The notes under the pieces are model-generated. The model made no database searches, was not told the origin of the DNA, and saw nothing but the letters and a program-made list of their open reading frames with translations. A stretch of 64,000 nucleotides of DNA. Source: Paulinella micropora. Lineage: Eukaryota; Cercozoa; Imbricatea; Euglyphida; Paulinellidae. The DNA is taken from NCBI GenBank assembly GCA_019918135.1, contig WBZZ01000852.1:125001-189000 (forward strand). The letters are read 5' to 3'. This document shows positions 1-12,418 of this stretch, piece after piece (position 1 is the stretch's first letter; every line of letters begins with the position of its first letter). Position numbers and translations under genes: made by a program.

Positions 1-1355
1 ACATAACATATGAATTCATTTGTGCAGTTGTGCGTAAAAATGAGTGCAGAGTGCATCATGCAAACAGCATTTTTCAGTTAAAAACACCATACTTGCTATG
101 TCCTGAGAAATGGAAATTGCGGTCGAAATAAGGGTGAAAAATAGTTAGCTACCCCTTTTTTGTCAAACAAACACTTGTGTCATGCTTGCTTTTGCTTGAA
201 ACGATGTGGTTTGAACATTTACCTGCTTTGAAGTACTTGACCTCCGACATGATTTTGGTGGAGCCGGCCCGTGAATTTCTGTGGCAATATTTGACAAGAC
301 CATGCCAATTACCGGAGAGGACACCAGAAAAATTTCCAAAAAATATTTGACCAAACAGGCCTATCGACATACGTAGCCTTTGAAGTGAAGGCCGCACTAA
401 TTTTTTTTTATTCGACGGTTTTTGCGGGGTCGAGATTGGTAAAAGTCATGGCTAGAGAGGGTTTTGTGTTTTTTGTCTGTGTTTCTCATGCATACTTTCA
501 CGTCCCGTGGCCTTGCACAATCTTTCCAAACGTTGTGCCCATGCTGTCTGCAAAATGGTGTGTTGTAAACTTATCTACAGCATGTGTTGTTCTTTCTTCC
601 CTGAAGCCCTTTTTTGCACCTGTCTTGTATCACTCCTATATGTGTTGTGTGTGCTTGTCTGGGAATGTAATGTGCTGAATCTATTCACAATCACATGGTC
701 TTTGTTTGGCATATGTTCAAGTACTGCTCCTTTCTTTGTAACCCTACTGTTGGTGATCTGTTCTGGGCTGCAGACAGGCTAAAAAAATCATGGGTGAAAT
801 CTTTAGAGATTTTCAATTTTTTCTGCAGTTTCTGTACAAAATGCTTTTATTAAATAGTCTCTTTGATTTCCTTCACTTTCTGTACTTGTGCCGGCCTTGT
901 ATTTAAATAAAAAAAATTCTGAGTGAGGGCCTTATGCACTATTTTTGCTGATTTTGGCCGGTTTGTTTGCAGGCTTAAGGTTACCTTTTTGTAAAAAAAC
1001 TTTGTACATTTAATTACAAGCATACATAGAAAGATATTACATAAAAATTTATTGAAGAGCATACAGGGAACATATGAAAACTGACTCTGATTTTTGGTCA
1101 TCACAGGCACTATTTTTTGAGGTGGCAAGGTGGCCAGTTTTTCCCGGTGGGGGGTGTGCAAATTAGTTGGGAAAAAGCGGTGGGCGACGGGAAATCGATT
1201 GGTTTGAAGTCAGTTTTTACTATTTTTCAATGATTCTTTCATTAAATTAAATGTTTTTACTTATAGGTTTCAAGGGTACAATTTTCATATGATAAAGTTT
1301 AACGGATCTATGTTTATTATGCTAGCGACCAATTGCCCATAGGAGAACTTACATA
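1..1355. other. AT-rich stretch without a recognised gene
   Basis: Moderately AT-rich sequence with stops in all frames. Only short, low-complexity open frames occur and none resembles a known domain. I see no tRNA, no clear splice pair bounding a coding exon and no repeat unit apart from short T runs. Confidence 0.5.
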
Positions 1356-1826
1356 TGAATATGTTATTCTTTTTTTCTTGCACCTGTGGTTTGCGTTGCA
1401 CCTGCCTGCAAGACAGTCTGGTGGCTAGAATTGGTGGTGTAGCGATTGCTTTTATCGGGGAGAGGGGAGGATCACTGCGACCCCTTTGGGGGAAGTAATA
1501 TCCATGCCAGCCTTGACGCCACCAATAATAGCCAGACCAAGCTTGCATTTCTTTGCGTCGAAACACATGTACAGAGTTGTGGGTTACGAGGTGAATATGT
1601 GATTCTTTTTTTCTTGCACCTGTGCTTTGCGTTGTACCTGCCTGCAAGACAGTCTGGTGGCTAGAATTGGTGGTGTAGCGATTGCTTTTATCGGGAAGAG
1701 AGGAGGATCACTGCGACCCCTTTGGGGGAAGTAATATCCATGCCAGCCTTGACGCCACCAATAATAGCCAGACCAAGCTTGCATTTCTTTGCGTCGAACA
1801 CATGTACAGAGTTGTGGCTGAACTGG
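1356..1826. repeat. Tandem duplication, two copies, period 236 bp
   Basis: Two nearly identical copies lie head to tail. The landmark CCTGCCTGCAAGACAG starts at 1401 and again at 1637. Both copies carry the same T-run, the block with GACCCCTTTGGGGGAAG, and a tail reading ACATGTACAGAGTTGTG. They differ by a few substitutions and a one-base indel near the end. The sequence is non-coding in every frame I examined. High identity implies a recent duplication. Confidence 0.9.
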
Positions 1827-1980
1827 TGACTAAATTGGTGTTGTTTGTATGAGTAGGTCTTGATAAGGAAGATTGGTAGTGCGCAGCGTCTCAAAGCGGA
1901 GGTAATTCAATGTCTGTCTGACTGTACTGTGTCTGACTTGCCTCGATCCCTGAACAAACTTATTGGTGGTTGTTGTGTTA

Positions 1981-4789
1981 GCACAAGAGCGACATGGAAG
2001 CACGAGCGCGGGAGAGGGTTGGCCCGCGCGAGACTGCGTTTCCCAGGAGTTGGCGACGGAATTCAAACAGCAGATCGGCCTACCAGAGGGTACCACCTGG
2101 CAGGAACTGGCTGAGGACAAAGTGCGTGTCCCCAGCGCGGCGGGTATGAAGTTTGTGGATAAGTTGTGGCAGGCAAGGAATGCGCGCCGGGCGGGTACGG
2201 CGCCCAACGGGAACCAGTGGGACTCTAAACCCACCCAGAGGGCACTGAATGCCTTTAAGCCAGTGCAACAAGGTACTGACTGGAAGGAAGTTTTTTATGA
2301 GTTGCAACCAAAGGAGAGCGGCCGCCGGGAAAGGTCGTCGTCTTCTAGTACGAAAGACAAGAAGAAGATGCGGCTGGCCCATAATCCGGATGTAGATGGG
2401 ATGTTAGACAGGATTCTGGCCCCCGAGCAGTCTTCAATCGGGCCTTCCCGGTCTTCGTCTGCAACCGTGCCTTCCAAGTCTTCGTCTGCAATCGGGCCTT
2501 CCAAGTCTCCGTCTGCAATCGGGCCTTCCAAGTCTCCGTCTGCAATCGGGCCTTCCCGGTCTCCGTCTGCAATCGGGCCTTCCCGGTCTTCCTCTGCAAT
2601 CGGGCCTTCCCGGTCTTCGTCTGCAATCGGGCCTTCCCGGTCTTCGTCTCCAATCGGGCCTTCCCAGTCTTCGTCTCCAATCGGGCCTTCCCAATCGTTT
2701 TCTGCAAGCTTCCCTTCCTTGTCTGTGAGTGCACCGGATGTTCAGTGCAAGATTTGCCAAGAGGATATCGAAGATTTGTTGTGGAAGGAGGTAAGGAAAC
2801 CGCAAGACAGGTCAGCGCAGACGAAGTGTTGTGGTTCCCCTTTTCACCGGCGTTGCCTGGAGCAGTGGTGGACAGAGTGTTGCAGTCAGAACAGGAAGCC
2901 GAAATGCCCGTGGTGCAAAAGTGACCAGGCCGGAACTTCCTTCTGGACTTCCTTCATGTACAAGCATGAAACAATTCATTGGAAACCGTGCAGCGAGATG
3001 GTCGACTTGACGGCAGAGCAGACTGCATTGTCTGAGAGTCTCAGTAGCGACGAGGAGCCAGAGGAAGTGGGAGTGGAGGAGCCAGAGGAAATGGACGTGG
3101 AGGAGCCAGAGGAAGTGGAAGTGGAGGAGCCATCGGAAGAGTGGTTAGCCGCCGACTTTGACGATTGGAGTCCTCGATCCACATCAAACGGCAAGTCCGA
3201 GCCGGACATCCCGGCAGCGACACTAATTGCGCAAACCGACGAGGGGTATGAAAAAGCCTAAGTCGAGGATCTGGCAGCAAAAGCAAGAAAGGGAGAATTG
3301 CAGCCGGGGGTGGACAAGGATTTAGCGTGGGCAGTTGCTGCTTCGATACGAGAGGCAGAGAGTGCACGGAATGATCAAAAAGTGCAGCCACAGACGTCCG
3401 CAAGGGAGACTCTTGCAGAGAGGAGGACAAAAATGATGGAGTCAGTTATGAAGCGGCTGCAACCTCCAATTGTCAAGGTCTCTTGCTTTTTCCCTCTTGC
3501 TTCACGTTTGTTTTGATTCTGTGTTGCTGCAGAGAGTCGTGGCAGTGGCAGCGCAAGTTCCTTCAACTGCTACACAAGAGGTCGCACTGGTTGTCTCTTC
3601 TTGCTTCTGTCTCCATAGCGGCAAAGAAACCATTTCTTGTCTGTTGCTTGCAGAGGGTCGAGGGTGTGGCAACTTCGGGTTTACCCAGCGTGACCGAGGA
3701 GATCGAGGACGTGGCAAGTGCGAGCTACGCCAGCGTGACCGAGGAGTTAGCAGAAGCGGCAGCGTCTGTATCCAGCTATTCGTCCCAGTCTCCCGCCGCA
3801 GTGAACACGGAGATCCCTTCCGCTGAGTCTGACGTTTCGGATTCCCGCAAGTCTACGTCTGTGTCCAGCTCTTCCTGCAGCTATTCGTCCCAGTCTCCCG
3901 CCGCAGTGAGCCCGGCTAATCCTTGCGCTGAGTCTGAAGTGTCGGGGGCCCACGAGTCTGCAGTGTCAGATGAAGTTCGCTCGCCGCCACAGCACGCTTC
4001 CGCTGAGTCTGAAGTTCCGGGGTCCCAGGAGTCTGAAGATTCCGATGACGAAGGCTGGCCGCCACAGAAAGGCAGTTTTGTCGCGGCAATAGAAGCTGAA
4101 GGAAAAGATGATGTGGAGGAACTACTGGCGCGCGGGGCTGAAGGAAAGGATGGAGGGGCAATTCGCGCTTGGAACTTAGGCAGGGTGGTGAGTGCGTACC
4201 TAGATGATGGCGTCAAGATGATACAGCTGACTATGTTTGGCACCGACGACAACAACACACTCACTGGAAAGTACGGTGTGGCGCGGCAAAGTAAAAGGGA
4301 CGGCACCTGGAGGTTTGCTACTACTGGGCCTAAGGGGAGTGCGGGGGGGCAGATGCCGGTTGTGTACACGTGGTCGGAGTGCAGGGTCTTTGCAATTGAA
4401 ATGACGGCGGCTGGCAAAATTTCCAAGTCAGATCAGGAAGCAATCAAAAAAGTGCTTGCGAAACGTCTCGTTCGAAACGGCAAAACGATTGCTATTAAGG
4501 GCGGTCGTGCGAAGCCGTTTACTGAGGATCTTATTGGAATCTTGCTTTGCGAGAAGTGGCAGTTGCCCATGGGCCTTGACAGTACCTCAGGCGGTATTTG
4601 GAAGCTTCAAGACTTGGAAAAAAAAAAGCGAAGTCTACGAGTAGTACTACGTGGTAGACCACTGGAAACAAAAAGCTTTGGAGATGATGGACTCTATGAC
4701 GTGCGACCTAGATCCTGTGCTTCCACCAAAGGTTGATCTAGTCAACAAGGTCTGGAGGAACGATTTCAAAAACGTCAAGCCGATTCGAG
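1981..4789 (+). CDS. RING-finger protein exons, probable N-terminal part of a DUF7869-type gene (three exons)
   Basis: The exons are 1981-3477, 3533-3580 and 3654-4789, bounded by short GT-AG introns of 55 and 73 nt that keep phase. A likely acceptor (GTTGTTGTGTTAG) precedes position 1981, so the true start lies upstream or further inside; no convincing ATG was found. The first exon encodes a charged domain, a nine-residue SSSAIGPSR-type repeat array, then a RING-type zinc finger with C-x2-C, a CC..FHRRC core and a CPWC end (codons around 2735-2930), then an acidic EEPEE repeat. Exon 3 has Ser/Glu-rich sequence and then a folded-looking domain. Oddities are an in-frame TAA at 3259-3261, a one-base frame change in the A run near 4618, and an in-frame TAG at 4642-4644 with coding character on both sides. 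RING domains usually act as E3 ubiquitin ligases. Whether this is one gene with the next feature is uncertain. Confidence 0.5.
2425..2715 (+). repeat. 27-bp coding minisatellite (nine-residue SSSAIGPSR-type repeat)
   Basis: About eleven units of 27 bp encode variants of SSSAIGPSR, varying R/K/Q, S/P and A/P. It is in frame with the RING protein and sits directly N-terminal to the zinc finger. The unit length is a multiple of three, so copy-number change would not break the frame. Confidence 0.9.
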
Positions 4790-4842
4790 GTACTAATGAT
4801 ATTATGTGTCGATCAATATTACTCCTGATGATTGTTTCGCAG

Positions 4843-7290
4843 ACAACGATTGAGCGAAGGACGATATTTGTACGTTGCTAGCAGCAGAGTGCATAGAGCT
4901 CAAGCGTCAAAAAGAGACTGGCCTCGACAACAAAGAAGCACAGATTGACTATAAACGGAGAAGCGACATGCACCACAAAATACATCGGACTAATCGGATT
5001 GAGAGCATGAAAAGAAAAACTAGTGCTCCTGGAGATCCGACATGCACAACTATTTCCACTGATATGACACCACCGATTCAGTATCCATCTTGTCGACGAG
5101 CTGCCGACGAATTCAGGGGCAAATATGTCATACGGATGTGTCTTGGAGTTACTTCATGCTACACCTCCGGTCAGACTTTCATTTTTTGCTACAGCCAGGC
5201 GGTGGCACATGGCATGAACAGTAACGTAACAATGCTGTATCATTTGCTCCGATGGGAACTATGGTCACCACAAACAATGGCAGCTTGGCTGCTCAACTTG
5301 GAGTGTGATGGAGCCGGTGATAACACAGGCGTTACGACATTGGCTTTCTTAAACTACGCTATTGTCAGGGGTTGGAGGTGGCAGATCAGATTGAACCGAC
5401 TTGTTCCACATCATGGTTATTCCAGTGACGACCAGAAGTTTCGAACTATCAAGATGGGCATGCGATCGACTTTTCTCACAACTAGTCTTGCTGGAGCTCT
5501 GTTCAAGGTTCTCAAGTCGTTTAAAAAGAACAGAAATTCATTTGTTCTACTGATCATCAAAACGAATTACGACTGGACGAGATTTTTTGGTCCCTGTGTG
5601 AACGCCAACATCACATATTATAATCGTCCATTGCAATGGCGGTTTACCGCAAGCTCGCAAGTTGGCTGCCTACCTACCGGCGAGTACAGAACGTGGGGTG
5701 ACGCGCAAGAGCACTGGCATGGAGTGGGAGACAGACCGACTAAGGATGGCGCAGAGCCGATTAAGTTTCTCACTGGGCTTCCAGGTACAAACTTCTTTTT
5801 CATCTTGAATTGCTGTGTTTCCGTAAATTCAAGTTAACTTGCTAATATTATTTTGTGTCTCCAAAGACACTGAGGTTCCTGCCGAGCTACCGCCTATCGA
5901 CTTTGCGACACCCAAGCTCAAGAAAGACGTTAGAAAGCTAGCAAAAAGGTATTGCTCCCAGTCAGAAACAGATCAAATTGAGGATATGATATCTAATCCT
6001 GGCTCGCTTTCATGCGTGGAATATGAGGGTAAGGAGGGTGACGGCGGTTTGCCTGGCCGCCCGGGGCGCATTTCATGCATAGACCGCGCTGGCAAAGAGT
6101 GGAAGGTTCAAGTTAGAATTTTGGATAAGTTGCATGCCCAGCCATGGGCAAAGCCACCTGATAGGGAAGCGAAAATACGGAACCTAACTTTTATTTCGGA
6201 AGAGGAACGACTGCAGCTTCCCCGCATTATTTTTGATAATGATCAGCCGATACCGCATCCACCATGGAGAGGTGCTCGGGAGCTGACTCAGCAGGAACGC
6301 CTTCATCAGGACCTTGCTTTCAAGCCTGCTGAACAGGCATGGAAGAAAGTTGAAACTATTTTACTGACTGTCCAAGGCCAGAAGCAGCTGAAAGACCTAA
6401 AAATCGTCAAAAAAAACTTCATAGCGTGGATGAGGGAACACGACCTTCCTCACTGGTATTTTGATTATGAAGGTAAGAAAAAAGAACTCAAAAAACCAGA
6501 TGTGATTAAGGCAGTTTGGGATCACTTCCAGGTGTGCAATTGCAACCTCGAAGATGATAGCAATAGTCAAGAGGAAAGTGGCAATCAAGGCCAGGGACGT
6601 AGTCATGGTCAAGGAAGATGTGGTCGCGGAGCACGCGGTGGGGGTCAGGGTCGCGGTCAGGTTCATCGTAATGGAGCACGCGGTCAGGCTCGTGGTAGTG
6701 GAGCACGCGGTCGGGCTCGTGGTAGTGGAGCACGCGGTCGGGCTCGTGGCGTCAACCGCGCGGTCGTGGTCAGAGACGCGGAGTTCGAGCGCGCGGAAGT
6801 AGTCAGGTTGCACGTGAGAGGTATGGCAGTGACTGCGCGCTCCATTACCAGAGACAGAATGCGAAAAAAAGGAGAAGAACTAGCAGTGAAGAAGAAGAAG
6901 AAGAAGAAGAAGAAGAAGAAGAAGAAGAAGAAGAGGAGGAGGAGGAGGAGGAGGACGAAGAAGAAGAAGAAGAAGAAGAAGAAGAAGAAGAAGAAGAAGA
7001 AGAAGAAGAAGAAGAAGAAGAAGAAGAACAGCAACAACAAGAGTGTGGAGAACAGAAGGAGCAAGAACAAGCAGCTGTAGCAGAGCAAGAAGAAGAAGAT
7101 GATGATGATGATGGAGACATAGAAGAAAGCAGCAACAGAAAAAAAGCGTCGTGTGATGAAAGATTCAGACACAAGTTCAGAATCAGACTTTTCAATTGAC
7201 TCTGCAGAAGTCAGAGCTTGTGTTAGAAGAAACTATGGTAGACAGTTTAGGCAGCTAAAAGAACTAGAACGTCGTGCAGCACGTCTTTGA
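4843..7290 (+). CDS. DUF7869-like protein with SAP-like, RGG and poly-acidic tail (two exons)
   Basis: Coding starts after a 53-nt intron (4790-4842). A frame change sits close to the exon start (about 4877). An 82-nt GT-AG intron (5785-5866) separates the two exons. Exon 1 carries the features typical of transposon-associated DUF7869 proteins: a Cys/His-poor charged helix (LKRQKETGLDNKEAQIDYKR), a core with LECDGAGDN and a later basic segment around SSDDQKFRTIKMG. Exon 2 has a SAP-like motif (LPHWYFDYEGKKKELKKPDV), then Arg-Gly repeats, a long GAA microsatellite read as poly-Glu in the most plausible frame, and a C-terminus ending LERRAARL before TGA at 7288-7290. At least two one-base frame changes are needed (about 6755 and 7143). 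The family assignment rests on pattern memory. DUF7869 function is unknown. Confidence 0.5.
6886..7029 (+). repeat. GAA/AAG trinucleotide microsatellite, about 140 bp
   Basis: A nearly pure run of GAA/AAG triplets is interrupted once by GAGGAGGAG..GACGAA. In the frame that joins the flanking RGG and C-terminal segments it encodes poly-Glu. In another frame it encodes poly-Lys. Such a purine tract is prone to slippage and may explain frame differences nearby. Confidence 0.95.
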
Positions 7291-8717
7291 AAATTAAAGG
7301 TTTTATCTCTCACTTCACCCCCTCATTACCTTCCCCCCGGGGCTGGGGGGAGGGGGGGGGGGGGCTGTCGGTGGTCGGGCCCCGGGTGTGCATTGACAAT
7401 CCTGCTGCTAGTGTTCATTCAACATTTTTCATTTTGCTTTTCCCTTTTGTGATGCAATCGACTGCAGCGGCTTGCAAATACGCGTGATCGTCCCGCCAGC
7501 CTGTCGCCACGTCCAAGCCCCGCCCACCCGGTTGGTTGGGTGTCAAGCTGTCGCGCCGCGCCGCTAAGTCAACGAACTAAAGTCAAAAATAAATAGAATT
7601 CATTATTTATCTTGCTTTACTCTTACAACTAAATACAAAACCACATTTTCAGCTGCTGTGACACACTTCCCCCCCCCTCTTACTGCTGTCAGTTGTTCAT
7701 AAAATGTTTTATATTATGTTTCTTTATTTTGTGACGCAATTGTTTGCAGCTGCTTAGCAGAAATACGCATGAGCGCATTACACACTCGTCCCGCTCATCT
7801 GCAGCCACATTCCCTTCCTCCCTCCTCCCCCCCCCCCCCGGTGGTCGGGTGTCGAGCGATCGCCGCTATGTCAATAAACCAAGGTCAAAACTAAATATAA
7901 TTTGATCAACTGGATATTCCCATTATGCAAGAGGTTCAGTGGATAAATGAGCAATCAAAAAAGTGCTTGATCAACTGGATATTAATATTCTCATTATGCA
8001 AGAGGTTCAATGGGTAAAATGAAACTTGAGTAGAATTTATTAAAATTACTGGCTAATCATATCATTATTAATAATATTAATATTAATGTTACGATATTAA
8101 TAGAAATCAAATAGTCGAGTCGTCGTTATTATGAATATTAATAACTTGTACTAATATTAATATTATTAATAATATTAATATTAATAGCAGTAATATTATT
8201 GATAATATTAATATTAATATTTATTAATAATAATGTCAACCTGTATATTAAGCTAGCACTGTATATTATAAAATAGTTCGAACTGAATAAAATAGTTTGA
8301 TTGATGTAAAATAGATAAATATTTATCTGTTTTATACATACTTTTGCCGGTTCGATGTCAAAAGAATATATTTATTGATGCCTATCCTTTTACTCAACCA
8401 AATTCAATAACTTCGCCAGTAACCCAATCTTCTTCGCTTATATAAATAAGGATCAAAGATGGTTGGAAAATGTGGGAGACTAGCGAAGCCCAAAAACAAC
8501 CAAGGCAAACACCAGCCAGTTCCCGTTGTCCGGTCTAACGATAATATATTCTGATCTAAAAAGGGTAACGGACCTTTTTAGTAATATTATCATTATCCGG
8601 TTAAGAGTGTTATTAATATGAACAATCTCTTATTGTGTCTGGACCGACACGGGGTATTATTAAAGTAGCACATATTTACCTATCAATCCCCCCCCCGGTT
8701 TATACCGGTAACCCCTA
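7291..8717. repeat. Non-coding spacer with diverged direct repeats and a long inverted repeat
   Basis: No gene is seen. Two diverged copies of a unit of roughly 260 bp are recognisable (about 7420-7612 and 7690-7905). Each contains GTGATGCAAT or GTGACGCAAT, a GGTGGTCGGG/GTTGGTTGGG-type block, and a GTCAA..TAAA end. A shorter pair (7903 and 7969) repeats GATCAACTGGATATT followed by CATTATGCAAGAGGTTCA. From 8060 to 8230 the DNA is almost entirely TAATATTAATA-type self-complementary sequence. At about 8530-8605 an extended inverted repeat has arms including CTAAAAAGG and CCTTTTTAG. Confidence 0.6.
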
Positions 8718-10529
8718 TTGATTAGGAGTAGAGAGGTAAATGTGAGCGGTAGGAATATGTGGGCTGTCGAGATTTGGCTCGAGGTTGATGGCTCCTCTTC
8801 CTTCTTGGAATCAGATAGGCGATTGAAGGAAAGAAATGTAACTGTAGGCGTTACTCCGAAAGATTTGGATTTCGGAACATATGCGAAATTCGAATTCGAT
8901 TTCGGATTTAATGATCAAATTTGAATTTTTAATTTCGCTCTAAACCTCCCCCCCCCCCCCCTTTGATGACCCTTGTCATCCAAATGTGAGGAGTAACTTC
9001 TTTTAGTCTGGCTCTCTCGAATCGGTCGGGTTCCCTGGCTGGGATAAAGATAAGACTGTCGTGGAGATGCAGTATGCTTCCAAAATCGAGCTTTTCGCCG
9101 CTAGATTAAGGATGCGTACCCTCACAGCGTGTCTCGGACTTGGGTGGAGCTGAGGTTCGGCAGTTGCTGCTTCGTCCGCTCTGGTCTTTCTCTGGCGACC
9201 AGATCGGCAGAAGTACCACTATCAGCGCGCCCTTATTGACAGTCCCTGAGCGTCCCCGATAGGATGGGATCTCCTCATGACCTTGACTTGGCTGGTATGG
9301 AGAAGCAGTATGCTCCCACAGTCGGGCTTTTTGCCGCTAGATTGTGGATGCGTACCCTCACAGCGCGTTAGGATCCCCTTATTGGACAGAAGGCAATCGG
9401 GCCTGGATAGGAGTCCACCTATGAACAGATTTGTTAGCTTTATGCGGTTAACAAACTTGACCGTAGGTCGTCCATTTGCTGGAATGAACGGGCGCTTTGC
9501 CGGTCTAGATGTTTGTTTCGTTTTTGGTGTCCTCGGTGGACTTTTTGTATAGATATATACAATTGTATAGAGCCAGCTTGAAGTTATTTTTGGAAGTGTC
9601 TAGGAAAATATACAACCCCTATCGGAGGGTCTCAAAACACATCTCTCTCGTCTGCCTCCACGTATCGTGTGAAATTGTCCTCTGTGCTGGACTGGGAGGA
9701 TGAGCGGTACCGCTCCTCTGGTTGGTCGAGGGGTGGGACGTTGCGCTCGTGATCGAGTTAGATGCGGATCATCTGCCGTTCGTCGTCGGATAGCTCGAAC
9801 GGTTGGATTGACGACCGTGGTTGGTCGTACTCAGGGTATAGCCGTAGCATAATGTCCCCGAGTTTATATTCGTACACTTGCTCCCACCGTGGGTATCAGT
9901 GTCGAGAGTGGTATATATAGTCCAATGGCTTTGTAGCTTTGTGCCATCTGAACTCTTCGTCTTGCACCGCGCTGTCCCACTCTGGACGAGCGTGATAACG
10001 GAAGTTTCGAGCCCACCTCTCCGCCCAGGATTGGAGGCGTTGAGGGTCGGTTGGGCGGGCGTTGTCGCAGTCAAGCAAGACATTGAGTAGGTATCCATGG
10101 CCGTTTCGGAACAGACGATAGCGAACGGCTATGAGCCATACCGCCATGTATTCTTGTTGAAAACGGAGGTAATGTCTTTGCCGTAGCCTAGCCGCTCCCT
10201 GAAATCGGTCGGGGATTATAGGTGGCTGGGGGCAATAGTGACTCTGCCTATGGTAGGGAGGCGAGGGTGAGATGTATGTGACGCCACTATCTGATAGGAA
10301 AGGGGGGGTAGGGGACGGTTATTGGGCACGCTCCTCAAGGGGCACTCCGAGGGCCTCCTTGATTTGGCGCAACTCGTCACCTTCCGCCATCAGATTGAAT
10401 GGGCGATCGCGGCCCTTTCGGAGGTGATAGGCCCGATATGCCTTAACCTCGTCCGGGAGGGAGTCGGCAGTAGGCGCTGATGTCTAATTTTGACCATCGG
10501 AGCCTTCGGAGCTCGTAGGGTTCCAAGAG
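8718..10529. other. Stretch without a confident gene, with a diverged 240-bp-spaced repeat
   Basis: Open frames are short and unconvincing. A block of about 75 bp containing GCAGTATGCT, TCG(A/G)GCTTTT, GCCGCTAGATT and ATGCGTACCCTCACAGCG occurs at about 9066 and again at about 9306 with substitutions. Base composition from 8.98 kb to 12.4 kb differs from the AT-rich spacer to its left, so this may belong to the same mobile unit as the minus-strand gene to its right. Confidence 0.4.
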
Positions 10530-12359
10530 CTATTTGGGCAGCGCGTTGATGCTATAAAATCGGAGCACATACGCCCTTTGTTGATCTGACAAGCTAGCCC
10601 AGCCTGTGATGGTCCGAGTCAACGCCCACTGCTCCATGGTCAGTGATGTAGGATCCCTCGGAATGGGTGTGTAGGGTACCACATGTGGGAGTGGATTTTC
10701 GGGCCAGGTTGGCAGGCCCTGAGGAACTTCCCACGGTTTTGTAACCGGGTACTTCCATGGTAGTTCCCTCTCATAGAATTTGTGCTCCAGACACATATGT
10801 GGTCCGCATCGCTCTGGTGACATATATAGGTCGGGATCAAGAGTCCACTTGTGTCCACAGTTTCGGTTACAGTGGAAGGGCACTGAACGCAAACCACCGC
10901 AGGTCACTCGGAGACGGTTCTCGTCATGTGCCGCGTAGTGGTAGGATGGGGTGTGTGAGTATACCCCCCGCTCATCCTTCATTGGCGGAAGGGGCGGTGG
11001 TATGCTTTCCTCAGGTACGACCCCGTGGGCCGGGTTGTCCTCAAGTAGGTGAGGGTCTGGGACCCAGTTGACCTGATTGCCAACGAGCATATGCCGATAT
11101 GGCTCCGCCTTTGGTTTGAAAGGATTAGAACGCGGGTTGGTTGTATGTTTGAGCGCAGGGCATTCAAGCCGTAGGCGGCGCTCTGGGTCCGTAATATCCG
11201 GGTACGGAGGGTATATACGGTGCATTTGACGTGACGCTGGGTCAAAAGCATATCGGACGGGTCTGGCGTACTCTTCGCCCGCCTCGTTCCCTTGAAAGAG
11301 GTGAGGATCCATTCCCCGTAACATGACGTCCATCGAGATGCGTACGGCATCAACAATCGGTTGACGCGTGCATAGTTGACCCTCTGGGGCGGGCTGGAAG
11401 GGGGAGGTTTGGGTACCCTTGATTTGGTTTCCCATCGGATGACTTGGTAGATTTTCTGGCCTACCGGTTTATCCCCATGACAGTATACTGGTCGGTGGAT
11501 CGGGCCGTATACGTACGGGATATCATCCGTTTTGTGGAAGTATGCCACAAATTCCTCTTTCCTACCCCAGTGTCTGGGCTGTTCGGGTGGTGGGCAGCGA
11601 TGGTGTTGATAATCCATGTTGTAAGGCGCAGGGACGGGTTTTTCCTCCTCAACCGGGTTTAACCCGTCACTGTATTTGTCGGGCTCGGTTTTATCCTTGT
11701 CGCCGAACCGTCGCCAATATTTGCGGCGAGCTTTTAAGCGTCGCTTGGCTCGGTTGCGCGCCATAACTTCAGCGTCACTGTCCTCACCCGACTCGTATTC
11801 GGTGTCGGATTGATCGAACTCGTCCGGCACGCGCCATGGTTCCGGGTCAACTCATGGTTGTTGAAGGATACCCTCTGGGTCGACGTCCTCATCCGTCGGA
11901 GGTGAGGAAAGTGAGCGCGCAACACTAGCAGGCTTGCGGCTCCCTCCGGGCTCATGTGGGTAGGCTCGGTGTGCGAGTGATCGGAAAGAGTGCTGAGTGG
12001 GGTTCTAGGTGAAGTGGGGTTCTAGGTGAAGTAGGGCTCGGTCGGGGTTGGGCGGGTCCCTCCCGAATGGTTCCGGCCCCCTTGGAATCCGAGTGTGCTG
12101 TTTTGTGTCGTTTGTGTGGTGGGGAGGCGAACCTGGGGCTCTCCGACATAGGTAAATTGGACCCAGACGGTTGTTTGGCCTCCGGTGGCGCCCCTGCTAT
12201 CGGCTGACCTTCTTGCCTCTGGTCCGATGCTTTCCCCTTGTCAACCGCGATGAATTGCATTAGCAAGTGTACCACCGCGATAACGCACACCGATGCCACG
12301 CACGCTAATAGGAACGCTAGGTACTGCTCCAGTGCCGTTTGCATGCCTATAGGTGGCAT
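10530..12359 (-). CDS. Unknown protein with one N-terminal membrane segment, acidic middle and Pro/His-rich C-terminal half
   Basis: The first ATG is at 12359. Right after it, a hydrophobic stretch (LEQYLAFLLACVASVCVIAV) predicts a single membrane segment or signal anchor. A Pro/Ser-rich region follows, then an acidic and basic stretch (SDTEYESGEDSDAEV, RAKRRLKARRKYWRR), then a Trp/Pro/His/Tyr-rich C-terminal half ending RAYVLRFYSINALPK. Two frame changes (near 11955 and 11430) and an in-frame TGA (11852-11854, a CGA-to-TGA change would explain it) interrupt it. Joined, it would be roughly 600 residues. I do not recognise the family. The GC level resembles the Gypsy remnants further right, so an accessory protein of a retroelement is one possibility. 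Confidence 0.45.
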
Positions 12360-12418
12360 AAGGACTTGATTATTTGTATGTCTGTGAGCCAAAATTATGA
12401 GTAAGGTAAGTGTGCTTG

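Noticed and set aside
6684-7195. Minus-strand poly-Phe/poly-Ser frames over the GAA repeat
   Set aside because: They are translations of the microsatellite complement with no other content.
7949-7968. Shared 19-mer GCAATCAAAAAAGTGCTTG at 4443 and 7950 as a mobile unit
   Set aside because: The match is short and A-rich and the flanks are unrelated, so chance or a tiny duplication cannot be told apart.
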